This document shows, piece after piece, positions 1 to 10,713 of a DNA stretch of 64,000 bases. Source of the stretch: Artemisia argyi (taxonomy: Eukaryota; Streptophyta; Magnoliopsida; Asterales; Asteraceae). Below the pieces are notes generated by a model. That model had not been told where the DNA came from. It worked only from the letters and a program-made list of their open reading frames with translations, and made no database searches. The stretch covers positions 127,373,823-127,437,822 of the forward strand of contig CM060685.1 of assembly GCA_030686995.1 (NCBI GenBank). Direction: 5' to 3'. Both the position numbers and the translations under genes were made by a program. Position 1 is the first letter of the stretch; every line of letters starts with the position of its first letter.

Positions 1-3000
1 TCTGACAAGTCATACACTTAGCCACATACATCGCCACATCCTGCTTCATACCATTCCACCAGAAATGTTGCTTCAAATCTCTATACATTTTGGTAGAACC
101 TGGATGAATAGTGAAAGGAGAACTGTGTGCTTCGGACAACACAGCTTCACGAAGAGAAAGATCGTTAGGAACGCATAAACGATCACCAAACCAAACAACC
201 CCATCATGATCAACCCGAAATTCTGTCTGCTTCCCTTCCTCCACATTCTGAACAATCGACCACAATTCACCATCATCCTTCTGAGCCTCCTTGATCCGTA
301 AAATAAGGTTAGACTCAACCTTCAAACTCGCCCAGTAACCATCATATCCACGAACACATAACTCTACGTCCATCTGCTCCAAATCATTGAGTATCCTAGG
401 CTCAATCTCAAGACTAGCAATCATGCCCGACTTTCTACTAAGAGCATCCGCCACAACATTGGCTTTACCCGGATGGTACTGAATGTTAGCATCATAATCT
501 TTCAAAAGTTCTAACCACCGTCTCTGCCTCATGTTTAATTCCTTCTGTGTGAAAATATACTTGAGGCTCTTATGGTCTGTGAAGATGTCACATGTCTCAC
601 CATATAGATAATGCCTCCAGATCTTTAGAGCAAAAACTACTGCCGCTAGCTCTAAATCATGAGTCGGGTAATTTGTCTCATACGGTTTCAACTGTCGAGA
701 TGCATAGGCAATCACCTTCCCATGCTGCATGAGAACACATCCCAAACCCTTCTTTGATGCATCACTGTATATTTGATAGCCACCTGTACCCGAAGGAAGA
801 GTAAGAATAGGAGCCGAGACTAATCGTTTCTTCAATTCCTCAAAACTTTGTTCCCGCTCATCAGTCCATACAAATTTCTCACTTTTCCTCATCAGCTGCG
901 TCATGGGCAAAGCTATACGTGAGAATCCCTCTACAAACCTCCGATAATAACCAGCAAGCCCCAAGAAACTCCTGACCTCAGTCACATTCATAGGTCTTGG
1001 CCATTTTGTGATAGCCTCAACCTTTGCCGGATCCATTTTGATACCATCAGCGGATACGACATGACCCAGAAATGCTACTTGTCTTAACCAAAACTCACAC
1101 TTAGAAAACTTGGCATACAACTTCTTCTGCCGCAGAATCTCCAAAACAATGCGAAGATGCTGCTCATGCTCCTCCTTCGTCTTAGAATATACCAAAATAT
1201 CATCAATGAACACAATGACAAACTTATCAAGGTACTCATGGAATACACGATTCATCAAATCCATGAAAACGGATGGAGCATTCGTCAACCCGAAAGGCAT
1301 CACGAAAAATTCATAGTGACCATATCTAGTGCGAAATGCAGTCTTAGGAACATCTTGTTCCTTCACTCGCAACTGATGGTAACCTGATCTCAAATCGATT
1401 TTAGAGAAGAATTTAGCTCCCTGAAGCTGATCAAACAAATCATCAATACGGGGAAGCGGATAACGGTTTCGAATGGTGATACGGTTCAACTCACGGTAAT
1501 CGATACATAACCTCATACTTCCATCCTTCTTCTTCACAAACAACACCGGAGCACCCCAAGGAGAAACACTAGGACGAATAAAACCAGAATTAAGAAGGTC
1601 CTGCAACTGTTCTTTCAATTCCTTCAATTCAATCGGCGCCATGCGGTAAGGAGCTTTAGATATGGGTTCGGCACCCGGAATCAGATCAATGCTAAATTCA
1701 ACCTCTCGCTCGGGTGGCATACCCGGCAATTCATCAGGAAAGACGTCAGGGAATTCACAAACAACGGGATGAGCATTAATAGAAGGACCGTCTAGGGAAG
1801 CATCTTTAATTGAAGCCAGAAAACCCTCACAACCATGAGAAAGTAGTGAACGAGCTTTTAGAGCAGAAATGATCTTAATAGAAATACCAGGTTTGGAACC
1901 TTGGTAAACAAATTCTGGAGCATACAAATTTCCAAATATAACTCGTCTGGTATGACAATCAATTGTCGCCCGATGCCCGGACAACCAGTCCATACCCAAA
2001 ATGATATCAAAATCGTACATATCCAGTGGAAGCAAATTGGCAGAACGGATTTTATCGTCAAAACGAATAGGGCAGTTTAGATATTCACGATCAATAATCA
2101 CACGGTTCTTCATAGGAGTAGAGATAGATAGAGTTTGTTTTAATGGTGTTGCAAGTATATTACTATGTTTAGCAAATGAATTAGAAATCACTGAATGTGT
2201 AGCGCCCGTGTCAAATAAAGTAAATGCTGTACGACCAAATAAATGAAGAAAACCCGAGATGGTACCTGAGGAGTTCGCGGCTTGATGCCTAGTCATCGAA
2301 TGAACACGCCCCTGAAAATTCTGCTGACGATTTCCACCATTTCCCTTGTCGTTTCTGCCATTTCTATCACCCGCCTTGGGACAATCCCTAGCCATGTGTC
2401 CCACCTGGTTACAAATAAAACAAGCTCCCGTAACCCTGTTGCACTGTCCAGAGTGACGCTTCCCACAAGTCTTACACTCCTCAGTTCTGACATAACCATT
2501 CTGACCATAAGAACCTGAACCACGAGAATCTTGTCGCCCTCTGTTCTGCCTATCCCTCTGTTGGTGGTCGCGATGCTGATAATCACGTCCAGATCTGTAA
2601 TTACCCTTATCCGATCTACCATAACCCCGATAGTCATGTCCCCTACGATCACCTCCTCTAGCATTGTTCCCTTTCTGACCATTACCCTGACCTGACTGCA
2701 CTGGCTCTCCCTCATAGTTCCTCTTCACTCCCTGTTTGGCCCTTTCCTTCAGAATCTCCAGATTACGAACCGCATTCGCCACTTGGGCGACATCATCAAA
2801 GTGTGTGTTGACAATACCCTCCAGAACCTCGTTCCTTAACGCCCATTTGAACTTTTTCGCCTGTTCAGCCTGAGTGCCAGCTCTTGCACCCATAAAACCA
2901 GCCAATCTAAGGAACCTCTTCATAAACTCTGTACTTGTTTCCCTTTCGTACTGGTAGATATTATGGTACTCACGCTCGAACTTCTCTTGCTCGGACACTG

Positions 3001-3460
3001 GAAAATAATGAAGCAGAAAGATTTCTCGAAAACCAGCCCAAGTCAAAGTAGTCATAAAGTCATCACCCTTGACCGCCTTGTAGGATTTCCACCAATTTAG
3101 GGCATCGCCCTCAAACTTGTAAGCCGCCAACCTCGTTTTTTACTCGTCCCCGCATCCTAACACCTCAAACACCTTTTCAATGTGACTAAGCCAATCCTCC
3201 GCCTCAGAAGGAGAAGAAGCGGAGCTGAATGACTTGGGTTTCTCTTTCGAGAATTTCTCCAACCATGTAGCAATAGTAGATGGTGGGTTACCACCACCCG
3301 AACCTCCACTAGAACCTGGGTGGTTGCGATGCATCTCTTCAGCAATACGGGCAGTAATGTTGGGAATCAATGCGTCTACCCGCTGCTGAACTGCTGCTTC
3401 AAAGGCAGGGTTGGAAGTGAATTCATCGGTGAAACGAGTGGTAACCATCTGAAAGATCAT
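1..3460 (-). pseudogene. gypsy Gag-Pol polyprotein, interrupted and cut by window edge
   Basis: The polyprotein starts at 3460 (MIFQMVTTRF). The first 106 codons are N-terminal Gag, ending in a TAA at 3137-3139 where related elements read Tyr. The same frame is then open from 3136 to base 1. In order it contains the Gag core ([14 protein letters not shown]), a CX2CX4HX4C zinc knuckle near 2390-2430 ([14 protein letters not shown]), the protease motif DTGATHS near 2192-2212, the RT motif FIDDILVYS near 1181-1210, an RNase H start (SDASKKGLG) near 750, and the integrase HHCC zinc-binding region ([10 protein letters not shown], then C..C) near 10-130. The product would be the capsid, protease, RT/RNase H and integrase used for retrotransposition. 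Apart from the one nonsense codon I see no lesion, so the insertion looks young. The stop could also be a readthrough site or a base error. Confidence 0.85.
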
Positions 3461-3587
3461 AAACGAACCAACGAAAGAAATTAACGGTTAGGGATCAAAA
3501 TATGAAAGGAAGGATCGAATCAGAAGGAAGCCTAATGTCTACCCAATCCTCACAGGTCATAGTTAAAGTCCTACAGGTCAAAACCTA

Positions 3588-3600
3588 GGCTCTGATACCA
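3588..3600 (-). other. Primer-binding site, initiator Met tRNA type
   Basis: On the minus strand this reads TGGTATCAGAGCC, the standard plant retrotransposon site pairing with the 3' end of initiator methionine tRNA. It lies four bases inside the LTR end at 3605 and fixes both the element's orientation and the LTR boundary. Confidence 0.9.
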
Positions 3601-3604
3601 TAAT

Positions 3605-6600
3605 TGTAACACCCCAACCCGAGAAGGGCTAAAGTATCACATTATGGTGACATATCAGAACATACAAGGAATAATACGCAAGCAGAAGACTTCATAAATA
3701 ACATAAGTCATGAACATCAAGACTTAAACATTACAAAATCCAACATAAGTCTAAAGGAAATAAAATAAAGTAAATAATCTAACATAAGTTCCATGATCAT
3801 CCAAACAATGGGGAAACTAAATAGGGTAGGTCCGCTATGCTCCTACTCTCAACACTCGAGCCCAGATTCCCGCTTATTACCTGCCGCATGGAAAAGAAAA
3901 CGCGGCTGAGCATAAAAAGCCCAGTGAACAGATATATATGCAAAGCAAAGGTAATAAGCAAACGAAATGAGAAGGATCATTAGAATGAGCATAATGTATC
4001 ACAAGTCAAATGAATGAAGCATAATAGAGATATCAAATGTAAGCATAATCAGATAATAATCAGAATTATAGAGCACGTATCAACAAAGGCTTGTCTACCC
4101 GAGACACTCGAGTAGACACAAAGAACATAGGAAAGCCACGAGCCGACCTACCCGAGACACTCGAATAGATCTCAAATCACATAATCACATATCCGTTAAT
4201 TCATAGGGTGTACATAGAGGGGCGACCTCCAAGTACCAGACGTGAAAGGGGTACAAGGCACGTACAGCCAGTCACAAAATCAAATCATAACATATCATAT
4301 CAAACATACCTAGGATGCATCCATACGCCCCCCACAAACAAATCATATACAAAGTGGCCAAGTGATCACATATTATATCATAAACAGACGGGGACGCCGG
4401 GGACTAATCACACCGCCCCAGATAGTGTCATGTCATTGGTGCCTCAATGACACGCCCATGGTACCTCCATGAGTAGACTAAAAACTCGGGCATCAGAACA
4501 GAACATATTAGAACAAACAAAGCAAAGCTATCCATAACAAAATGCTCGCAGAGCATGACAGAACAGAAGGCTCCCAGAGCATAATATAACAGAATCTTGA
4601 AATCACATAATCATAATCAAAGTGGATAGCAAATCAGAATCAAATCAGAGGTATCATAGCAAGGCTCATATCAAAAAGATCATATCAACGAATCATATCA
4701 AATGGATCATATCAATCATATCAAATGGGGAACATAGCAATGGCTTAGGGAATCTTAATACGAATCAAAGATCAAGATCAAGAGTCATGAGAGAGAAAAC
4801 CCCTTACTGAAAGAGGATAGAATATCTGTACCTTATTCAAAGCAAGCAAAACAGGAAAAGAAAGACCACAAGATGAATCACTCCCGCTTCACAGAACCTA
4901 TACGAATTAAATGTCACGCATTACTTTAAGTTCAATTTAATTAGGTTACCCATTTTAGTATCTTTCTATTTTAGGCAGGTTTCCCGAATTAGCAATTTTC
5001 CATATTTAGTAAGTATCATGAAATAATAATTTAATCCTTTAAGGTTAAAATGAGCCATTAAAATATTTGAAGTTAAAATGATCAATATAACAGTTTGGGT
5101 CTTAATATATCAATATTATAAGTTTAGGGTCAAAATGTAAATTATCAAAATTAAATATTAAAGGTCAAATAAAATTATTTTAAAGTTTATACTATACTTT
5201 TATATTAGAAGAATAATTTAGACCCCGTCATCTCATAATTTATTTAAGACGCACTCTCGATATTAATTTAGACCGCAACGACTAAAATATAATGTTTCAC
5301 ATATATACCCATACATACACACGTTCACACTTTCTCTTGTTAAGCATTCCCCATGACACACGCAAGCATGCATGCATACACCTTCGAAACTTATTTAACT
5401 GAACAGATATATACATGTAATACTACTTGATGTCATGACCCCCTATTTATCCTTTTACCAACTCAAATTTAAGACCCCACATGCATGCCTTCTCTTTTTT
5501 TTATCCTTTCTAAAAGGCATTATATTTATATTTATAGTGCATGATTTTAAACAGAGGCTTATGTGATACTGATCATAGAAAAATTAGAACTGATGTTGAC
5601 CAGTGTATATTGTAAGGCTTCGTCCCTTAATGTTGCGTATAGTATGATACTCGCACACTCAAGTTTAACGGAGTAAACGATTAGTTTAGGATTCCAAGTC
5701 GTTATTTCATGTTAAACGATTAGTTTTGTAATCATAAAACATGTATACTAGTAACTGATTCATATAGTTTATCATGTGACGAGATCAAAACGAAAGGAAT
5801 AAGACTAGGTGATACGAGATACCTTTGCTCGAGTTAATATTCATACGTTAACCCTCTATTGTTTTAAACCCATTCGACCCTATACATATACGTGTTTTAT
5901 TTATATATATATTTTTTTTATCCAATTCGATCAGAGGTTAAATTCTGTGATATGATTATTGTGTTGAACCATAAAATAACAAGTCAGCAAGAATACGCAT
6001 AAACATGTCCATATGATCGATTATATAAATAGTTAGTTGTCATTTTATGCGAAAACTTGTATGATTTCATGTGAATGTTTTTATGATTTTATGTGCTCAT
6101 ACTATAACATATGCCAGCCGATTACACACACGACACCAACCAACATTTTAAGATTGAATACAAGAAGAGAAAGAATCGAACAAGGCTGTGGAACTATTAC
6201 CCTTGTAGCGTTTTAACGAGAAGAGACAGCAAGGAACAAGGATTCGAACACCCGTATTGAAATCAGCCGCAAAACACAAACCAATATCACCCTTCGAACA
6301 GCTTATAAACCCACGACTCAAGCCTTCCTTCGACACAGAATTTACCACGTCCAACTCACCACCAATGCCACGATCAAACTTCCTTCTTTGAACTTGATTC
6401 GAATGAGAAAGAAAGGATAAAAAGGGGTAGCCGCAGGTTGTGTTTTGTATAGTGTTTTAGGGTTATCAAAATGTGTTGTGTGTGTTAAATGAAAAGAGAA
6501 TGAGATATACGGTTTTAAAAGCAAACCGTGTAGGGTGGAGAGGTCAAAAGAATTACCGAGATTTATGGGATTCTAATTGGTCCATTCCAAATTTAAGTTA

Positions 6601-6714
6601 AGCATATATCTATTCTAGTTGAGAGAGTCTTGGTTTGTGTGACAAAATAAACACACTCGACCCCTTAGTCATATTAACGTATGAAAGTATCACATATGCA
6701 TAGATTTTGTAATT

Positions 6715-6774
<60 letters not shown>

Positions 6775-6878
6775 TTATAAGTCTTAAAGATTTATTAGGT
6801 CGTGAAATGTTCAAGTATTAATGTTTTAATACCTAGGATATAATCGAATTAAATGTTTGAGATTTTACGGGTGTTATA
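3605..6878 (-). repeat. 5' LTR of the gypsy element (3.27 kb)
   Basis: The plus-strand left edge TGTAACACCCC next to the primer-binding site pairs with the right edge GGGTGTTATA. These are inverted termini with one change from the expected TG...CA. Just beyond, at 6879, sequence continues as the copia coding region, so 6878/6879 is the insertion junction and 6879-6883 (GTCAT) is the likely 5-bp target copy; the other copy is off-window. The many short reading frames inside are not genes. The LTR contains a TTA microsatellite at 6721-6774. Confidence 0.8.
6721..6774. repeat. (TTA)n microsatellite
   Basis: About 18 uninterrupted TTA units lie in the U3-side part of the gypsy LTR. Confidence 0.97.
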
Positions 6879-8564
6879 GTCATACTTGCATTCCTCTGAT
6901 TTTCGATCAAGTTGTTTGAAAAATGACATGTTTTTTTTTTCAAGTTTTACAAGAGCATTTTCATATTTTGAAACAATTTCAGATGTCTCAGCTCGCAGTC
7001 TTTCATCGTCCTCAACCGAATATGTTTGTAAAATGATGGACATTATATCAGTAGTCATAACAGCTTCGAAAAGAGAATCATTTAGATTTTCCAAAAGTTT
7101 GATGTTTTGAAGATTTGCATTAGCTTCCTTTACCAGGGATTTGTGGTCCTTGACAAAGTCGGTCGTTTCTTTTAAAAATGCTTGTTCAAAATGAATGACT
7201 CTCACATTAATGGCATTGATTGGAGGAGCAAAGTCTTTTTCAAGAATCTTTTTCAGCTGTAAATGAACTGTGGAATTCCAATTGTTCTCATTAAGTCTCA
7301 TTTTAGATTCTAAAAGCGTTTGAAGTTGCCCAACTCTGGTTTTAAGATCATCAAGATATCCTCTGGCAGCACTTGTGTTAAAAGTGTTGTTTGAAGACAT
7401 CTGTTCCATGTTTGAAAGTGATTTGGAAGCAACTACTGGTTTAGAAACTAGTTTTGAGAATGGTCGTTTTATGGAAAACACTAATGGTTCTTTTTGTGGA
7501 ACAAAAGTAATTCCCGAAAGCTTGTTCAATTTGTTGTAATCAATGGGTTTCAAATTCTTTTGTTTCATTTTAGTAATGCTCTCTTCGACAAGTTCCATCA
7601 TTTCCACAAAATCCTGAACGACAGGAGGATCATGTTTGGTGTAAAAAACATTACCATTATACAAAACATTCTGTTCTTCCTGAGCTTTCTTGAGATTACA
7701 AGGATTGTTGTTACCAAGAGCCATTTTGTGTTTCATATGGTAAATCGGATTAGTTTGGTTTGAAATCATTTTCATTGTTTGACTTGACTGACCCGACTTA
7801 ACCACTAATTCTTCTAGATGTGCAATCTTGTGTTCTGACTCTACGATTTCTTCCAAAAGTTTATCTTCTTTCTTTGCAAAGTCCTTTTTCAACTCATCCA
7901 TTTCTTTTTCAAGATTGGTATAAGCTGTTTTTTGTTTTGAAAGTTGGTTTGTTAACTCAGAAATTTCTTGTTTTAAAGAGTTAATGGTTTTTGTTGAACT
8001 TATTTCAAGATTAACAAACTTGTTTTTCCATTCCCTATCTTTAACAAGTAACTTCTTATAACCAATTTCAAGTTCTGACTCGCGTTCTTTGTGAATTTGA
8101 AAAATTTTTGTAGTTTCCTTGTATCTCTCAAGCTCAGTGGTCAATCTCTCATTTGCGGCCTTAACTTCACGATTGACCTTTTTAACTTTCTCAATTTCAA
8201 TACCACAATTGTTCAATAATGATTCAAATAAAGCACGTGTTTCCTCATCATTAGCACCATTTTGTGCAACTTGAACTCCATTAGGATCCATATCTGGATT
8301 TTCATAGTTAACATTGATATTAACTTGTTCCCCTACATATGTATCATAATTAGGTTCAAGTGGCACATAATGTGGCTTCTCATGAGCAAATGGATTAGCA
8401 TTATTACCATAATTTGGTACCTCATGGAATGGATCTGAATCATAAGTAGGAGGAAGATCAGAATCATTGCTTGATGCTGTTGCCTGATGATTTGCCATAA
8501 AGATGTAGTTTCCATTGAAAGGTTCCATGTCCATTGATGGAAAGAAAGTTTTGAGAGGTTCCAT
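6879..8564 (-). pseudogene. Copia-derived coiled-coil ORF, truncated by insertion
   Basis: This is an open frame of about 560 codons starting at 8564 (MEPLKTFFPSMDMEPFNGNY). Its last codons run into the gypsy LTR to a stop at 6849. Residues 1-100 are low-complexity and rich in N, P and Y. Residues of about 110-260 are a strong K/E/L coiled coil with heptads (EKEMDELKKDFAKKEDKL). Then come NLKKAQEEQNVLYNGNVFY and KHDPPVVQDF, and a second helical region with DFVKDHKSLVKEANANLQ and EECKYDY. From memory, these phrases match the variable segment between the Gag zinc finger and protease in copia polyproteins annotated in Tanacetum. No capsid domain or zinc knuckle is visible, although the ORF occupies the gag position. 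It may be a structural protein of a derived, perhaps non-autonomous, element. The match needs a database search. Confidence 0.65.
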
Positions 8565-8649
8565 GAATGTGAAGCTAAATTAAAACACTTTTTTTTTAGG
8601 ATAGGATAAAGTTGATTCTTGGATCGTTCCAACGAAATAGGAGTAGAAT

Positions 8650-8870
8650 TTGGAAACTTTTCAGTGTTTTAGAAACTTTTAAGTGTTCTAGAAACTTTTC
8701 AGTGTTTTAGAAACTTTTCAGTATTCTAGAAATTTTTCAGTGTTCTAGAAACTTTTCAGTGTTCTAGAAACTTTTCAGTGATTTAGAAACTTTTCAGTGT
8801 TCTAGAAACTTTTCAGTGATTTAGAAACTTTTCAGTGTTCTAGAAACTTTTCAGTGTTCTAGAAACTTAG
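8650..8870. repeat. 19-bp minisatellite in the copia leader
   Basis: About 12 tandem copies of a 19-bp unit, GAAACTTTTCAGTGTTCTA, alternate with the variants TTTTA and GATTTA at the variable end. The array lies between the LTR/PBS and the coiled-coil ORF, that is, in the transcribed leader. Confidence 0.93.
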
Positions 8871-9035
8871 CACCAAAACTTTCTAAATTATACAATTTAG
8901 AGAGTATACCACGAGTCGAAGTGTTTTCTCACTTATACAAGCAAGGGAAACACCGAGTAAGCAATGGGAGCAAGTGTGTTCTTGAAACTTTGTGATTTAG
9001 AAACTTTGTGATTTAGAAAGATGGTACAAGTGTGT

Positions 9036-9330
9036 TCTAGAAAGTTTGCTAGAATTTTGATTTTGCTAAAAGCTCACCCAAACGAAGTTTGTATTCCAAG
9101 ATTCTTGTACTTCTGGTTATAAAAACACCAAAACTTAAAGAAAGTTGCAAACTTGATGATTTTTATGAAAATTTTTTGTGATCTAGAAAGTTTGCTAGAA
9201 TTTTGATTTTGCAAAAAGCTCACCCAAATGAAGTTTGTATTCCAAGATTCTTGTACTTCTAGTTATAAAAACACCAAAACTTAAAGAAAGTTTCAAACTT
9301 GATGATTTTTATGAAAAATTGTTGTGATCT
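9036..9330. repeat. Tandem duplication of ~146 bp in the copia leader
   Basis: Two copies with period 146 start at the phrase AAAGTTTGCTAGAATTTTG (9041 and 9187). Both run through GCTCACCCAAA and CCAAGATTCTTGTACTTCT and end at ATGATTTTTATGAAAA. They differ at only a handful of positions. Confidence 0.92.
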
Positions 9331-9554
9331 AGAAAAACAAGTACAAAATCAAAATTCGAATTTTTAAGGTTAAACCTTTCAAAAAGGTTGAAACTTTCTT
9401 GTTAGAAAAGGTTTATAACACTAGTTTGTAATAAAAAAAAGTGTTAAAGACTAAGAAAAACAAGAAAAGTAATGAACTTTTCTTAAAAAAAAACGTGTAG
9501 AAAGCTTAACAAATACGAAACCAACAAACTCCCAACACTCCTAAATCATTGTTT

Positions 9555-9570
9555 GGCGATTGATACCACT
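9555..9570 (-). other. Primer-binding site of the copia element
   Basis: The minus strand reads AGTGGTATCAATCGCC directly after the LTR end. The TGGTATCA core is the Met-tRNA type, and the second half diverges from the usual GAGC, as in some copia half-sites. Confidence 0.65.
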
Positions 9571-9974
9571 TGTAGGACCTTAAATATCACAACTTTATCA
9601 CACCAATATAGAAGCTAAGATGAAGTAGAGATGAAAGATGGTGACTTGATATGTATGTATATGAATCGTATACTAGAGAGATAAAGATGAAATATGAGAA
9701 ATTTTATTAAGAAAAACACACACAATACACACAAGCACACCTTACAAATGAGATGTAAGGTGCCTTTTATAGTTCCATACATAGGCTTTCTATGGGCTTG
9801 AGCTTAGACTTGGTTACATGATTGGATAACTAGGCTTATGAAACATAGCACATAACATATTAGCTTGCCAAGTCCAAGGCCCAATGACTAAACTATTACT
9901 AATCTTAACAAACGACACAAAGTTACAATATGAGAATGACCATCACTTCATAATACATTTTTTTAATGCTAACA
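9571..9974 (-). repeat. Copia LTR (404 bp)
   Basis: The plus strand reads TGTAGGACCT...GCTAACA, with TG/CA ends. The left end abuts the PBS. The right end is fixed because the next bases, AGTTGCTTGG, resume the gag sequence found uninterrupted at about 17097-17106. Confidence 0.85.
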
Positions 9975-9979
9975 AGTTG

Positions 9980-10412
9980 CTTGGTTCATTTGGTACTGTG
10001 GAGGTGGGTCTTGAAACGAATAGTCGTAATTGTTGCAAGGGAATGGATTCCCTTTTTGACAATCCGAGCAAAAGTAAGGACCTCCACAGTACTCACAACA
10101 GTTGAACTGATGTGGCTGTGAGTCGTATGTGTTTGAGTCATAATTGTTATCAGGAAACTGCTCATTGACAAGCGTGTTTCCTAATTGACAATCAGAACTG
10201 TAGTGTGAACCACCACAGTACTCACAACAGTAAAACTGCTGAGTCTCATGGTGTGGAAGCTGATAGAATGAATCAGTCATGTCAGGGTAGGAATAGGGAT
10301 TCTGGTTATAGACAGACCCGTTTCCTGACTCTACCATGCCACAACTGGGGCAATTACCATCATTATAAGTACTACCACACCATTGACAAACAAGAGGGTG
10401 AGAATAAGACAT
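9980..10412 (-). pseudogene. Gag-like zinc-knuckle protein, copy A, truncated
   Basis: The likely start is at 10412 (MSYSHPLVCQWCGS). About 144 codons remain before the copia insertion cuts the frame at MNQAT. It has three Cys/His clusters: CQWCGS...NCPSC, CEYCGGSHYSSDC and CEYCGGPYFCSDC. The frame is open upstream to 10709 with no other convincing start. It is nearly identical to copy B at 17.1-17.5 kb but keeps a Gln codon where copy B has a stop. Presumably it bound nucleic acid as part of a Gag-like protein. Confidence 0.7.
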
Positions 10413-10690
10413 AAAAAGAATCAAAGGGTAATAGAGGGTAAGAAATGAACAATCAAAAAGGTAGGAGGGTAAAGGTGGATATTTTTGGTATTTTTGAAAA
10501 AAATTTGTAATAATAATAAGAAGGAAAATATTTTTGGGTTTTTTGTGTTCATTGAAAACTGATTTTAAAATGTTTTCGGGAACAGTTTTGGTTTTATATG
10601 ATAATAATATGAACAAGGATGGATAAATATACAATGAGCGTGTATTCAGATTCACTAATACGCAAAATCGTTTAGAATAAGCGCACAACC

Positions 10691-10708
10691 TCCCCGGCAG
10701 CGGCGCCA
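10691..10708 (-). other. Primer-binding site of internal region A
   Basis: The minus-strand TGGCGCCGCTGCCGGGGA, identical to the copy at 17813-17830, lies five bases from the LTR A edge at 10714. Confidence 0.85.
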
Positions 10709-10713
10709 AATTT

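Larger units (their letters stand above)
1..6878 (-). mobile_element. Ty3/gypsy chromovirus-like LTR retrotransposon, 5' part
   Basis: This is the upstream part of an LTR retrotransposon read on the minus strand; its 3' part lies outside the window. Order on that strand: 5' LTR (6878-3605), primer-binding site complementary to initiator Met tRNA (3600-3588), gag, aspartic protease, reverse transcriptase, RNase H and the start of integrase (to base 1). The protease-RT-RH-integrase order is that of Ty3/gypsy, not copia. The long LTR beginning TGTAACACCC on the plus strand and the style of the pol motifs suggest a Tekay/Del-type chromovirus, but the chromodomain that would confirm this is outside the window. 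The insertion lies inside the copia ORF, so it is the youngest of the three nested elements. Confidence 0.9.
6879..9974 (-). mobile_element. Ty1/copia-like retrotransposon, 5' part, split by the gypsy insertion
   Basis: Read on the minus strand: 404-bp LTR (9974-9571), PBS (9570-9555), a roughly 1-kb leader full of tandem repeats, then a coiled-coil ORF from 8564 that is cut by the gypsy LTR at 6878. The remainder must lie left of the gypsy element, outside the window. The right edge is exact: comparison with the intact copy at 17.1 kb shows that host sequence resumes with AGTTG at 9975-9979, the probable target duplication. Assignment to copia rests on LTR size, the Met-type PBS and the ORF's resemblance to the linker region of Asteraceae copia polyproteins. 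Confidence 0.75.
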
